A stretch of DNA of 64,000 bases from an uncultured Collinsella sp. (GCA_902491895.1 CABUJH010000004.1:1-64000); one strand, 5' to 3'. Counted from the stretch's first letter, positions 23,139 to 32,184 are shown. Numbers and translations are program-made. The notes: a model not told the origin generated them from the letters alone.

Positions 23139-23901
23139 AGCCCACCCCGCGCACGGTCTGGATGATGCGGGCGCCGCCGGCGTCCTCGATCTTGGCGCGT
23201 AGATGCGCGATGTGCACGTCGACGTTGTTGGTGTCGCCCATGTATTCGTAGCCCAGCGCTTCGTGCGCGATGCGTTCGCGCGTGAGCACGGTCTCGGCAT
23301 GCGCCATAAGCAGGGCGAGGACATCGAACTCGCGGGCCGTGAGCGCAATGGGCGAGCCGCCGACCGTGACTTCGCGGCGGTCGGGGTCGAGCGCAACCGA
23401 GCCCACGGCGAGCGTGGCGGGGGAGAGCGAGGCGGAAACCTGGGTCGAGTCACTGACCGGGGGCATCGCAGTGGCGCCGACACCCGTGCCGCCTGCCGCG
23501 CCCGTCCCGATGCCGCCAACGCCCGAAGCCGCCCGCACGGCCTCCGAGCGCTTCAACGCCACGCGGATCCGTGCGAACAGCTCCTCAATCGCAAACGGCT
23601 TGGTCAGGTAATCGTCGGCGCCGGCATCGAGCCCGGCCACCTTGTCCATCACGGCATCGCGCGCGGTGACCATTATCACCGGCACATCCTTGTGCTTACG
23701 GACGCGCCGCAGGACCTCCATGCCGTTGAGCTGCGGCAACAGCACATCGAGCAGAATAAGATCGTAGTTGCGCTCCAGCGCCAGGTCCACGGCGGTGCGG
23801 CCATCGGCGGCGTGTTCCACCTGGTAGCCCTCGTGCTCCAGCTCGAGCGTCACAAAGCGGGCGATTTTCTCCTCGTCCTCTACGATCAGGATCCGTGCCA
23901 T
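23122..23901 (-). CDS. OmpR-family response regulator
   Basis: A 259-residue regulator with receiver domain (acidic pocket VEDEEK, phospho-acceptor Asp52 in LILLDVLLPQLNG, MVTARD, TKPFAIEEL) and a C-terminal winged helix (VALDPDRREVTVGGSPIALTAREFDVLALL... NVDVHIAHLRAKIEDAGGARIIQTVRGVGY). Between them is a Gly/Ala/Thr-rich linker of about 35 residues (GVGGIGTGAAGG...), much longer than usual for OmpR proteins. It is transcribed with the kinase gene that overlaps its end. Confidence 0.94.
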   Translation of the reverse strand: MARILIVEDEEKIARFVTLELEHEGYQVEHAADGRTAVDLALERNYDLILLDVLLPQLNGMEVLRRVRKHKDVPVIMVTARDAVMDKVAGLDAGADDYLTKPFAIEELFARIRVALKRSEAVRAASGVGGIGTGAAGGTGVGATAMPPVSDSTQVSASLSPATLAVGSVALDPDRREVTVGGSPIALTAREFDVLALLMAHAETVLTRERIAHEALGYEYMGDTNNVDVHIAHLRAKIEDAGGARIIQTVRGVGYVCRA

Positions 23902-23919
23902 GCGTGCCCCCGTCTGCGA

Positions 23920-24462
23920 TTACTTGTCGTCGTTCAGATTTTGCTTGATGTCGTCCGCGGCATCGGCGGCGTGATTCATAAGGTTGTTGATGCTGCCGGG
24001 CACGTCGCCGTCGCTGTCGATGCGGTAGCGCATGCCAAAGAACAGGCCAATCAGCATCAGCCAAATCGTAGCGCCCCAGGCAAACAGGGCGATGATGGGG
24101 ATCAGGATGGGGATGTTGAGGATGATCGCATCGCGGCGCGTGGCGATAAACTTGGTGTCCAGGCTCAGGCGGAAGAGCTTTTTGAGGTACTCCCATACGC
24201 TGTCCATCTTCTTGGAGAAGTCGGTCTTTTCGCTCGACTTCTCGTAGGCGGCCTGCGCGGCGACCATCTCGGCTGAGGGCTCATCGACCGGCTCAGACTC
24301 GGTGGCGGCATGCGCTGATGTGGTCTGGGTCTTGCCCTGCGACTCGAGCCAAATGATGGCGTCCAAAACGTTGCCGTCGGCGGCGTCGAGCGCGGCCTTG
24401 GCATCGGTGTAGCTCACGTTGCACTTGGTGCGGATGGTTTCAACTTTTTCGAGGTCGTCCAT
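23920..24462 (-). CDS. DUF4342 membrane protein
   Basis: A 180-residue protein. The first 45 residues form a UBA-like three-helix motif (LEKVETIRTKCNVSYTDAKAALDAADGNVLDAIIWLE), and the C-terminal part has a membrane segment (IILNIPILIPIIALFAWGATIWLMLIGLFFGMRY) flanked by a basic DTKFIATRRD stretch. This layout matches DUF4342, whose function is unknown. It is 18 bases upstream of the response-regulator gene in the same direction, so the three are probably one operon. Confidence 0.8.
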   Translation of the reverse strand: MDDLEKVETIRTKCNVSYTDAKAALDAADGNVLDAIIWLESQGKTQTTSAHAATESEPVDEPSAEMVAAQAAYEKSSEKTDFSKKMDSVWEYLKKLFRLSLDTKFIATRRDAIILNIPILIPIIALFAWGATIWLMLIGLFFGMRYRIDSDGDVPGSINNLMNHAADAADDIKQNLNDDK

Positions 24463-24820
24463 GACCTGTCCTTTCGTTCGATGGGCGCGACGCCAGGCGA
24501 TCTGCCTGGGCGCGAGCGTTGCGTTCGGCGGCCTGCGTTGCGCGGCGCCGCCCCGCCCTTGGTCGAACTCTATAGTGCAGGTTATAGATTAAGCGATTCT
24601 TGAGCCAAGATTAATGTTGGATGAGTTTTTGGGTAGCGGTGGGAAAAGTATTAGACCTCGATAGCGGGGGATGTGGTGCCGGTGCAAAACGGCGTCAAAG
24701 GTTGGTCGAGCAGGCGGTTTCTCCATTGATGTCCGCACGACATGTGACACTTACCCTGCCGCCCTGCTCTGCCGCGGAGGCATGTACCCAAACAACGACC
24801 CTCTAAGGAGTTCGATATTG
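24463..24820. other. 358-base gap between divergent genes
   Basis: It holds a plausible minus-strand promoter for the DUF4342-regulator-kinase operon: -35 TTGGCT (24603-24608 on the complement), 16-base spacer, -10 TATAAC (24581-24586), leaving a leader of about 112 bases. That leader contains a small hairpin CCAGGC-gatct-GCCTGG (24493-24509). Frames open here (for example from 24621) lack ribosome sites and family features, so I call no gene. Confidence 0.45.
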
Positions 24821-25060
24821 ATGAGTGACAACGCAAAGCATCTCGCAAAGAAGTGCGTTAAGGACGCGGGGCCGTGCCTCGCGCTGTGCGTAGCCGGCGC
24901 AGCGGTCGCGCTGCTGGCTTCTTTGGGGCCATTCGACGTGCTCCGAAGTGCCGTCTCTCTGCACGTTTGCATGGCCCTTGCCGGCGCCATGATGACCGGC
25001 GGCGTGCTCGATCTGGTTTTTTGGGTGCTTGACCCGTTTGGATGGAAGAACGAGGGGTAA
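24821..25060 (+). CDS. Small two-helix membrane protein
   Basis: A 79-residue protein with two hydrophobic segments (CLALCVAGAAVALLASLGPF and VCMALAGAMMTGGVLDLVFWVL) separated by a short polar stretch. AAGGAG is 10 bases before ATG 24821; a TTG three bases earlier is also possible. The family is not recognised. It is followed closely by a phosphoesterase gene. Confidence 0.6.
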   Translation: MSDNAKHLAKKCVKDAGPCLALCVAGAAVALLASLGPFDVLRSAVSLHVCMALAGAMMTGGVLDLVFWVLDPFGWKNEG

Positions 25061-25136
25061 GCCCTAAGGGCTGGAACGGTTGGCTTAGTGATCGTGCAGA
25101 ATGCGGGCTAGCGACTTACAGGGAAGTGGTGATCCG

Positions 25137-25862
25137 ATGACGGTCTATGTGACGGGCGATATTCACGGCGGCGTCGACATGCAAAAGCTGCGCGACTGGG
25201 ACCTTGGGGATAGTCTGACGAGCGACGACTATCTGATTATCGCCGGCGACTTTGGCTTTCCGTGGGATTTCTCTGCCGAAGAATGTGCCGACATCGCTTG
25301 GCTGGAATCGCGTCCCTATACCGTGCTGTTTGTCGACGGCAACCACGAGCGTTTCGATCACTGGGCGGAGCGCCCCATGGAGTTGTGGCACGGTGGGCTG
25401 ACGCAGCGCCTGTCGGACACCTCTCCCATACGGCGCCTGACGCGCGCCGAGGTTTTTGAGCTCGACGGCTCAACGGTCTTTACCATGGGCGGCGCCACGA
25501 GCGTGGACAAGGAATACCGCATTCCGTATTCCAGCTGGTGGCCGCAGGAGCTGCCGGACGAGCGCAACTTTGAGGAGGCGCGGGCAAAGCTCGACAGCGT
25601 GGGCTGGACGGTCGACTACGTGATCACTCACACCTGCTCTACGCGCATGCTTTCGTCCACGCTTTATCCAGCGTCCGGCTGGAATTGCCCCTCCGTTGAT
25701 CGGCTTACGGCATTTTTCGATGAGCTGGAAGACCGCTTGGACTACAAGCGCTGGTACTACGGGCATTTTCATCGGGATACCAACCCGGCCGAGCGTCACA
25801 CCGTGCTCTACGACTGCATCGTTCGCTTGGGCGACGAACTCCAGCCCTGGGATGTTGCGTAG
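25137..25862 (+). CDS. Calcineurin-like metallophosphoesterase
   Basis: A 241-residue enzyme with all five phosphoesterase blocks: VTGDIHGG, IAGDFGFPW, VDGNHERFDHW, VDYVITHTCS and YYGHFHRD. It resembles gut-bacterial phosphoesterases with a central WWPQELPDERNFE insertion (DKEYR..WWPQE), which is conserved in that group. It would act on a phosphomonoester or diester; the substrate is unknown. ATG 25137 is used because the frame upstream has no ribosome site; the one here (AGGGAAGTGG) is moderate. Confidence 0.85.
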   Translation: MTVYVTGDIHGGVDMQKLRDWDLGDSLTSDDYLIIAGDFGFPWDFSAEECADIAWLESRPYTVLFVDGNHERFDHWAERPMELWHGGLTQRLSDTSPIRRLTRAEVFELDGSTVFTMGGATSVDKEYRIPYSSWWPQELPDERNFEEARAKLDSVGWTVDYVITHTCSTRMLSSTLYPASGWNCPSVDRLTAFFDELEDRLDYKRWYYGHFHRDTNPAERHTVLYDCIVRLGDELQPWDVA

Positions 25863-25877
25863 AGGCGGGGTGGCTGG

Positions 25878-26888
25878 CTACTCGACCGTTACAGTGATGT
25901 TCTCCCGATGCGCGCGGATGACGTCCCAGCTAAAGTGCTCGACCAGCTGCTCGGCGGTACGCGGCGTGGTGTCCGGCGCGATGCCTGTTTGCCCGGCGAG
26001 CCATCCCAACAGTGCCTCGGGTGTGCCAAAGCGGGTGCGGAGCTCGCCCAGGTCCAGATCGCGATCGCGCTTGGAAAGGCGGCGGCCGTCCGGTGACATG
26101 AGCAGCGGAATGTGCGCGTAGTGCGGCGTGGGCAGTCCCAGCAGATGTTGCAGATAGATCTGGCGCGGCGTGGAACCAAGCAGGTCGCATCCGCGTACGA
26201 TCTCGGTGACGCCCATGGCAGCGTCGTCGACCACCACGGCCAGCTGATAGGCAAACACGCCGTCGCTGCGGCGCACCAAAAAGTCACCGCACTCGGTGGC
26301 GAGTGCTTCGCATTGGGCTCCGTACGTGCGGTCCACGAATTCGATCACGTCGCTGGCGAGGTCGTCGACGGTGGGCACGCGCAGGCGCGTGGCCGGAGCA
26401 CGCAGGGCACTGCGGCGGGTGATTTCATCAGCAGAAAGACCTCTGCAGGCGCCGCGGTAGATGGGCGTGCCGTCGCTGGCGTGCGGCGCGCTCGCGGCGT
26501 GGAGTTCGGCACGCGTGCAAAAACAGGGATAGGTGAGGCCGGCGTCTTGCAGCTGGCGCAGGGCGTCCTCGTACAGATCCAGGCGATCGTGCTGGTAGTA
26601 GGGGCCTTCGTCCCACTCGAGCCCCAGCCAGGTCAGATCGTCAATCAGTTGAGCGGCAAGTTCCGGGCGCTTGCAGCGATCGTCCAGGTCCTCGATGCGC
26701 AGCACGATGCTGCCGCCCTGGCTGCGGGCCGAAAGCCACGAGCACAGGCAGCTGAACACGTTGCCCAGGTGCATGCGGCCCGAGGGCGACGGGGCGAAAC
26801 GGCCCACGACGGGCGCGGGGGCGGAGGCGGGTGGCGTCGCTGGCGCGTCCGCGGCGGGCGTTGCTATGTTGCGTGTTTTGATATCCAT
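25878..26888 (-). CDS. gluQ: Glutamyl-Q tRNA(Asp) synthetase
   Basis: A 336-residue GluRS-like protein lacking the anticodon-binding half. It adds glutamate to queuosine 34 of tRNA-Asp. The class I signature is RFAPSPSGRMHLGN (HIGH equivalent) and KMSKS is GRRLSKRDRD; IEDLDDR and the zinc pair CFC with Y-x3-C (YRGACRG) are present. Normal length for the family is about 300; about 35 extra N-terminal residues here are Ala/Pro-rich. The start at 26888 removes a spurious long upstream extension. A full-length GluRS is not in this window. Confidence 0.88.
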   Translation of the reverse strand: MDIKTRNIATPAADAPATPPASAPAPVVGRFAPSPSGRMHLGNVFSCLCSWLSARSQGGSIVLRIEDLDDRCKRPELAAQLIDDLTWLGLEWDEGPYYQHDRLDLYEDALRQLQDAGLTYPCFCTRAELHAASAPHASDGTPIYRGACRGLSADEITRRSALRAPATRLRVPTVDDLASDVIEFVDRTYGAQCEALATECGDFLVRRSDGVFAYQLAVVVDDAAMGVTEIVRGCDLLGSTPRQIYLQHLLGLPTPHYAHIPLLMSPDGRRLSKRDRDLDLGELRTRFGTPEALLGWLAGQTGIAPDTTPRTAEQLVEHFSWDVIRAHRENITVTVE

Positions 26889-27025
26889 GCGGACGAGTAT
26901 AGCGCGGGGCTTGGCAGGGAAGGCGTTGCCGCGCTCACAAGTTGGCGGCGGTGCGCATTGCGCACGGTGGGTTTGCGGCTCAAGGTCTCGATCGCTGCGT
27001 ACCGACTTAGCCTCACAAACGACAG

Positions 27026-27059
27026 AAACCCCGGCAGCTCTTCGCAACTGCCGGGGTTT
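27026..27059. terminator. Hairpin upstream of gluQ
   Basis: A 12-bp perfect stem with a 10-base loop. Without a U tract it would be a weak terminator; as it lies in the 5' region of both flanking genes, another role is possible. Confidence 0.4.
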
Positions 27060-27230
27060 CCGCGGAAAAGGGGGACATGATCCTCGAGCGAACGGCAAAG
27101 GGGCAAACCGTTTTCGCTCAACTGCTTTATGCCCCTCGGCTGGCGGCTCAATCAGCGCGTGCCGCACCCACACAAAGCCGCTACACCTGTGACAGAGCTG
27201 TGAAGTGGTATCTATTGCTGGCGCAGGCCA

Positions 27231-27283
27231 TGCCAAGGAGTGTCCCAGATTGCCGGCAGATAAGGAACGTCCCCAGGTGCCGG
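27231..27283. repeat. 53-nt repeat B, copy 1 (before the DUF2207 gene)
   Basis: TGCCAAGGAGTGTCCC... to ...CCAGGTGCCGG, 53 bases, matches 29475-29527 at the same length with differences mainly in two short internal patches. Each copy is itself built of two degenerate 20-base units (GGAGTGTCCC..TGCCGG and GGAACGTCCC..TGCCGG). Confidence 0.85.
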
Positions 27284-27396
27284 CCGCGGGCGTGACTTTC
27301 GTCCCGTTTGATACTCCGCTGGCCTAGATGTTCGTCATGTGCGCCCGTAAACGTGGGACAATGGCGTTGCTGGTATCACAGACAAAGGATGTGCCT

Positions 27397-29340
27397 ATGA
27401 ACGCCCCCGTTGCCAAAACCTGTCGGCAGCGCCGCCCGTTTGCGCGATTTGCTTCCGTCTGCGCACTCGTCGCGCTTGCATTGCTGCTACTGCCCGCCGC
27501 CGCACACGCCGACGGTTATTCCATGACCCAGACCTATATCAGTGCCACGGTTGAGGCCGATGGATCGCTGACCGTTGTCGAGGGACGCCAGTTTGATTTC
27601 GACGACGACATCAACGGCGTGTTTTGGGAGATCAATACGGGCTCCAACCAGCAGGGCGGCACGGCGGGCGTCGACGTGCTGAGTGTCGAGGAAGAGGACA
27701 CCGCGTTTAACAAAGTCGATAGCGCGAACAAGGGCGACTCTGGCGTCTACACGGTCGAGCAGACCGGTGACGGCGTAAGGATTAAGGTGTTCAGCCCTCA
27801 CGAGAGCGGCGACAGCGCAATCTACTACGTGAGCTACACCATGACCGGTGCGGTTATGAACTGGGCCGATACCGCCGAGCTCTACTGGAAGTTCGTAGGT
27901 GACGGCTGGTCTGCGGATTCCGATGACGTCGAGATGGAAGTGTGCTTCGCGAATGCCGCTGCCGGGACGGCGGCCGTCAAGGGCGATAACTTCCGCGCAT
28001 GGGGCCATGGTCCGCTGACGGGCGACGTGTCGCTCGATGAGGACGAGCCCATGGTCACCTATACCATTCCCTGCGTGCACCAGGGCGAATTCGCCGAGGC
28101 ACGCATCGCCTTCCCTAGCGACTGGGTGCCGCAGCTTGCCGCTTCGGGCGAAGAGCGCATGTCAACGATCCTGAGCGAAGAGAAGGAATGGGCCGACGAA
28201 GCTAACGCCCGCCGCGCTCACGCTCGCATGATTGCCAATGCACTTGCCGTGCTAAGTGTTGTTGCGGCGGTGGCCTTTACCGGCACAATCGTTATGCTCA
28301 AGCTGCGCAAGCGCAAGCCCAAGCCGCTTTTCCAGGACGAATATTTCCGCGATGTGCCTTCGGCCGACCATCCCGCCGTGCTTTCGGCCCTCATGAGCTG
28401 GAACGAGGTGCCCGATCAGGCATATATCGCCACGCTCATGAAGCTCACTGACGACCGTGTGATCAAGCTGGAGCAGGCGACCGTGACCAAGGCCAAGAAG
28501 GGTCTGTTGGGGCGTGAAAAAGAAGAGCAGACGTATCGCGTGACGGTGAGTGATGCGGGCTGGAAGTCGGCCAAGGGCATTGACCACATGGTGCTCAAGG
28601 TCTTCTTTGCCGGTACTAAGCCTGACGAGAACGGCGATCGCTCGCGCACGTTCGACGAGCTGCAGCACTACGTCAAGCAGCACGCTACACCCGTGGGCGA
28701 CAAGCTCGAGGACTATCAGAACACCGTTAAGGGCAAGCTGGCCGATAGCGAGTACGTTGCCTCAGACGGCATTGTTGCAATGGTGTTTTGCCTGGTTCTT
28801 GGTATCCTGATTGCCTTTGTTCCCGTGGGATCCATCTTCTTTACCGATGGCGCACAGGCGAACATTACCGCCGCGGTTATCTCGGTGCCGATTGTGCTGG
28901 TGGGTATCGGCGTGGGCCTTACGTTCCGCCGCTTTACGCCGGAGGGCGCCGAGGTGGCGGCTCGCTGCAAGGCGCTCAAGCATTGGCTCGAGGATTTCAC
29001 ACGCCTAAAGGAAGCCGTCCCGGGCGATTTGGTGCTGTGGAACAAGCTGCTGGTGATGGGCGTTGCCCTGGGCGTTTCGAAAGAAGTGCTGCGACAGCTG
29101 GCCGAGGCCGTGCCTGCGGACCTGCGCAACAGCGACGATTTCTACGACAACTACCCCTGCTACTGGTGGTATTACCATCACTACGGCAACGAGTCTCCGC
29201 TCGATTCGTTCAACGATGTGTATCACGAGACCATCCGCGAGCTGGCTTCGAGCTCCGATAGCTCGAGCGGCGGCAGCGGCGGCGGCTTCTCTGGCGGCGG
29301 TGGTGGCGGCGTCGGCGGAGGCGGCGGCGGAACGTTCTAA
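27397..29340 (+). CDS. DUF2207 membrane protein with Gly-rich tail
   Basis: A 647-residue secreted/membrane protein. A signal peptide (basic start, VCALVALALLLLPAAAHADG, cleavage near residue 38) leads to an extracytoplasmic DUF2207 beta domain, a transmembrane helix (about 278-300), a cytoplasmic domain with LFQDEYFRDVPSADHPAVLSALMSWNEVPDQAYIATLM, two further helices (about 458-482 and 490-510), and a C-terminal region ending in SSGGSGGGFSGG plus a poly-Gly stretch, the usual ending of this family. Function is unknown. ATG 27397 has AAAGGA upstream. The gene is flanked by two copies of repeat B. Confidence 0.9.
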   Translation: MNAPVAKTCRQRRPFARFASVCALVALALLLLPAAAHADGYSMTQTYISATVEADGSLTVVEGRQFDFDDDINGVFWEINTGSNQQGGTAGVDVLSVEEEDTAFNKVDSANKGDSGVYTVEQTGDGVRIKVFSPHESGDSAIYYVSYTMTGAVMNWADTAELYWKFVGDGWSADSDDVEMEVCFANAAAGTAAVKGDNFRAWGHGPLTGDVSLDEDEPMVTYTIPCVHQGEFAEARIAFPSDWVPQLAASGEERMSTILSEEKEWADEANARRAHARMIANALAVLSVVAAVAFTGTIVMLKLRKRKPKPLFQDEYFRDVPSADHPAVLSALMSWNEVPDQAYIATLMKLTDDRVIKLEQATVTKAKKGLLGREKEEQTYRVTVSDAGWKSAKGIDHMVLKVFFAGTKPDENGDRSRTFDELQHYVKQHATPVGDKLEDYQNTVKGKLADSEYVASDGIVAMVFCLVLGILIAFVPVGSIFFTDGAQANITAAVISVPIVLVGIGVGLTFRRFTPEGAEVAARCKALKHWLEDFTRLKEAVPGDLVLWNKLLVMGVALGVSKEVLRQLAEAVPADLRNSDDFYDNYPCYWWYYHHYGNESPLDSFNDVYHETIRELASSSDSSSGGSGGGFSGGGGGGVGGGGGGTF

Positions 29341-29354
29341 CGGTCGTAAATTAT

Positions 29355-29402
29355 GGGATGGGCTTTTCTCGACAGCCGTCGGGGAAAGCCCATCCCCTTT
29401 TT
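29355..29402 (+). terminator. Terminator after the DUF2207 gene
   Basis: GGGATGGGCTTTTC and GGAAAGCCCATCCC form a 14-bp stem with one mismatch, followed by CTTTTT (T run 29398-29402). Confidence 0.88.
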
Positions 29403-29437
29403 ACGCGCTACCTACGAAGACTGTCCCCAGCGATTAA

Positions 29438-29463
29438 TCATTTAAGAACGTCCCCAACGACTA
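29438..29463. repeat. Motif C copy 2 (reverse orientation)
   Basis: TCATTTAAGAACGTCCCC followed by AACGACTA is the reverse complement of the 50011-50039 motif (TAGTCRTT, GGGACGTTCTTAAATGA) with two or three differences. It lies just before repeat B copy 2. Confidence 0.6.
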
Positions 29464-29474
29464 GGTGCGGTTGC

Positions 29475-29527
29475 TGCCAAGGAGTGTCCCGGGGTGCCGG
29501 CACAAAAGGAACGTCCCTAACTGCCGG
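29475..29527. repeat. 53-nt repeat B, copy 2 (before the GNAT gene end)
   Basis: Same length and layout as 27231-27283. Its last 20 bases, GGAACGTCCCTAACTGCCGG, are identical to one arm of the palindrome at 57485-57542. It ends 2 bases before the stop of the convergent GNAT gene. Confidence 0.85.
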
Positions 29528-29529
29528 GT

Positions 29530-30171
29530 TTAGGCTGTTAGGTCGAGTTCGTAGAGGAAGCTTTCGCGCGGCATGTCGTGACGGCGCTCTTCGCGGTTGG
29601 CGCGGTGCGTGGCCGTGCGCTTAAAGCCGTGCAGCTCGTAGAACTTCCACGAGCAGTTGGAGTCGGTGTACAGGTGCGCCCTCGTCGCTCCAAGCGAGGA
29701 CAGGTGCGAGACCGCGGCATCGAGCAGAACCGTGCCAACGCCCAGGCCATGGACATCGCGATCCACGGCAAGCAGCGTGACCTCGTTGTCGTGCGGCAAC
29801 GGGCTGCTCTCGAGCAGGCGGTTGTTGGTTCGGATGGTTGCGCGCACAAACGAGAGATACTCGGCGCAGGCATCGGGCTCCAGCTCACGCATCTGCGATA
29901 GCAGCGCGCGTTCGGTATCCATCCAATGCTCGTTGATAGTGGCGCCGGAGCTCTGTCCCGCACGCGCGAGCGAAATGCCACGCGCCTGACCGTCGATTAC
30001 GGCAACCTGTGAAAACGTCGACGACGAAAGGCAGTAGGCGAGGTCGCACGCGGCCTCAAGGCGGTTGTACTCATCGTTATCCGAATTGTTATGCCAAAGC
30101 TGCTGCAGAATCAGCGCGATGGCGTCGAAGTCTTCGGTATCAAACGGTCGGTAGAGAACCCGCGAGACCAT
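29530..30171 (-). CDS. GNAT-family N-acetyltransferase
   Basis: A 213-residue acetyltransferase. The acetyl-CoA binding motif A is TLLAVDRDVHGLGVGTVLLDAAVSHL (R/Q-x2-G-x-G/A), followed by RAHLYTDSNCSWKFYELHGFKRT, the standard motif B. The N-terminal VLYRPFDTEDFDAIALILQQLW is a typical first strand and helix. The acceptor is unknown. The GAAAGAGG site supports the start at 30171. Confidence 0.87.
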   Translation of the reverse strand: MVSRVLYRPFDTEDFDAIALILQQLWHNNSDNDEYNRLEAACDLAYCLSSSTFSQVAVIDGQARGISLARAGQSSGATINEHWMDTERALLSQMRELEPDACAEYLSFVRATIRTNNRLLESSPLPHDNEVTLLAVDRDVHGLGVGTVLLDAAVSHLSSLGATRAHLYTDSNCSWKFYELHGFKRTATHRANREERRHDMPRESFLYELDLTA

Positions 30172-30448
30172 GGTGCCTCTTTCTTTCGCGGATGCATATC
30201 GAGCACAGTTCTACCACGCCATTGGCATCTAATTATGGTGCCCCTGTGTTCCATGAACTCACCGTGCCCGGTGCCGTGCCCATCCCCTCCGCTCGCAAAC
30301 TTTTTCTGCACATGCGCCCGTTGCGGGGTGCATCGATGCGCTCGATGCGCTACATTAAATCAGTATTTTCAATGCCGCTGCGCGAGCGCTGCAGATCGAC
30401 GTATCACCGACTCACAGAGCACGGCGGCGTACCAGACAGGAGGACTGC

Positions 30449-32056
30449 ATGGGATCTGATGTGAAGATCGCACGCGCGTTGATCTCGGTTACCGATAAGA
30501 CGGGCGTCGTCGATTTCGCACGGACGCTGGTCGATGACTTTGGCGTCGAGATCATCTCTACGGGCGGCACGGCTCGTGCCATCGAGGACGCGGGCGTTCC
30601 CGTAACCCCCATCGAAGAGTTCACGGGCTACCCCGAGATGATGGACGGCCGCGTTAAGACCCTGCACCCCAAGGTTCACGGCGCGCTGCTGGCCCGCCGC
30701 GATTCCGAGCAGCACATGCAGGAGGCCGCTGAGCACGGCATTAAGCTGATCGACCTGGTCGTCGTCAACCTGTACGAGTTCGAGAAGACCGTCGCCAACC
30801 CCGAGGTCACCTTTGCGGACGCCATCGAGCACATCGACATCGGTGGCCCCTCCATGCTGCGCTCTGCTGCCAAGAACGCCGCGAGCGTTACCGTCATCTC
30901 CGACCCGGCCGACTATGATGCCGTCCTGGCCGAGATGCACGAGACCGGTGGCTGCACCACGCTTTCCACCCGTCGTCGCCTGCAGGTGAAGGTCTACCAG
31001 ACCACCGCCGCCTACGACACGGCTATCTCCCGTTGGCTTGCCGCCCAAGCAAGCGACGTGGCGGACACCTCTGCCAAGCTCGAGATCTCGCTGGAGAAGG
31101 TCGACGACCTGCGCTATGGCGAGAACCCGCAGCAGAAGGCCACGGTCTACCGCTTTGCCGAGGGCTGCGAGAACACCGCGAGCTCGCAGTTCCCGCTCGT
31201 GGGCTCCGAGCAGATCCAGGGAAAGCCGCTCAGCTACAACAACTATCTGGATGCCGACGCCGCCTGGAACCTGGTCCGCGAGTTCGACGAGCCTGCCTGC
31301 GTGATCCTCAAGCACCAGAACCCCTGCGGTTCCGCCGTTGCCGAGGACATCACAGCCGCCTACGACCGCGCCTTTGCCTGCGATCCCAAGAGTGCCTTTG
31401 GCGGCATCATCGCCTGCAACCGCGAGGTTCCCTTTGATCTGGTTGAGCACTTCGCCGATCAGAACAAGCAATTCGTCGAGGTCATCATCGCCCCGAGCTA
31501 CACCGCCGAGGCACTCGAGCGCATGGCCAAGCGCCCCAACCTGCGCGTGTTGGCGACCGGCGGCGTGGACCACGGCGCCCAGGTGGAGCTGCGCTCCGTC
31601 GACGGCGGCATGCTGGTGCAGGAAGTCGACCACGTGACCGAGGATCCCGCGACCTTTACGTTCCCCACCGACCGCAAGCCCACCGACGCCGAGATGGCCG
31701 AGCTCGAGTTTGCCTGGAAGGTCTGCAAGGGCGTTAAGTCCAACGCCATCCTGGTCTCCAAGGGTAAGGCCGGCATTGGCATGGGCCCGGGTCAGCCTAA
31801 CCGCGTTGACTCTGCGCTACTTGCCTGCGAGCGCGCCGAGGACTTCTGCGAGCGCGAGGGCGTGGAGAAGGGCGGCTTTGCCTGTGCAAGCGACGCGTTC
31901 TTCCCGTTCCGCGACAACGTCGACGTGCTTGCTGCACACGGTGTGACCTGCATCATCCAGCCCGGCGGCTCCAAGCGCGACGACGAAAGCATCCAGGCCT
32001 GCAATGAGCACAATATTGCTATGGTCTTTACGGGCGCCCGCCACTTCCGCCACTAA
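30449..32056 (+). CDS. purH: Bifunctional AICAR formyltransferase/IMP cyclohydrolase
   Basis: A 535-residue enzyme for the last two steps of IMP synthesis. Residues 1-200 are the MGS-like cyclohydrolase (ISTGGTARAIEDAG, GYPEMMDGRVKTLHPKVHGALL, DIGGPSMLRSAAKN); the rest is AICAR transformylase (LRYGENPQQKA, KPLSYNNYLDADAAW, the Lys288-His289 pair in KHQNPCGSA, SNAILVSKGKAGIGMGPGQPNRVDS, FPFRDNVD). AGGAGG precedes the ATG. AICAR released by HisF elsewhere in the window is its substrate. A 114-nt repeat also found after hisF begins 14 bases after its stop codon. Confidence 0.98.
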   Translation: MGSDVKIARALISVTDKTGVVDFARTLVDDFGVEIISTGGTARAIEDAGVPVTPIEEFTGYPEMMDGRVKTLHPKVHGALLARRDSEQHMQEAAEHGIKLIDLVVVNLYEFEKTVANPEVTFADAIEHIDIGGPSMLRSAAKNAASVTVISDPADYDAVLAEMHETGGCTTLSTRRRLQVKVYQTTAAYDTAISRWLAAQASDVADTSAKLEISLEKVDDLRYGENPQQKATVYRFAEGCENTASSQFPLVGSEQIQGKPLSYNNYLDADAAWNLVREFDEPACVILKHQNPCGSAVAEDITAAYDRAFACDPKSAFGGIIACNREVPFDLVEHFADQNKQFVEVIIAPSYTAEALERMAKRPNLRVLATGGVDHGAQVELRSVDGGMLVQEVDHVTEDPATFTFPTDRKPTDAEMAELEFAWKVCKGVKSNAILVSKGKAGIGMGPGQPNRVDSALLACERAEDFCEREGVEKGGFACASDAFFPFRDNVDVLAAHGVTCIIQPGGSKRDDESIQACNEHNIAMVFTGARHFRH

Positions 32057-32070
32057 GTAGGGAAGCGGCG

Positions 32071-32184
32071 CTGCGGCTTGCCCAGCCACCGCACCTTGCC
32101 GTTCATTCGTCGCTCGCGTACCCAAGTACGCGTCGCTCCTCTTTCACGGCAATCTGCGGCACCTGGGCAACCCTCGCCGACCTG
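32071..32184. repeat. Structured repeat F, copy 2 (after purH)
   Basis: Second copy of the element at 10941-11055. Here the outer stem is better (TTGCCCAG with CTGGGCAA), then CCGCA/TGCGG, TTGCCG/CGGCAA and the inner CGCGTAC-ccaa-GTACGCG. Several differences from copy 1 keep pairing, for example CAGG/CCTG replaced by CCAG/CTGG, which suggests selection on structure. Confidence 0.8.

Larger units (their letters stand above)
26889..27396. other. 508-base gap with hairpin and repeat B
   Basis: No gene is supported. It holds a perfect 12-bp hairpin (AAACCCCGGCAG 27026-27037 with CTGCCGGGGTTT 27048-27059, no T tract on either strand) and copy 1 of the 53-nt repeat B (27231-27283). The long frames reading through here on both strands have atypical composition and no family features. 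Confidence 0.5.

Noticed and set aside
21843..23519. Longer histidine kinase frame with about 127 extra N-terminal residues
   Set aside because: The extra part is Arg/Pro-rich out-of-frame sequence of the response-regulator gene; the start at 23138 gives a normal kinase.
24621..24806. 61-codon frame in the gap before the small membrane protein
   Set aside because: No ribosome site, no hydrophobic or domain pattern, atypical composition.
25878..27236. 452-residue version of the glutamyl-Q synthetase
   Set aside because: The first 116 codons are intergenic, contain the hairpin at 27026-27059 and lack family similarity; the core starts at 26888.
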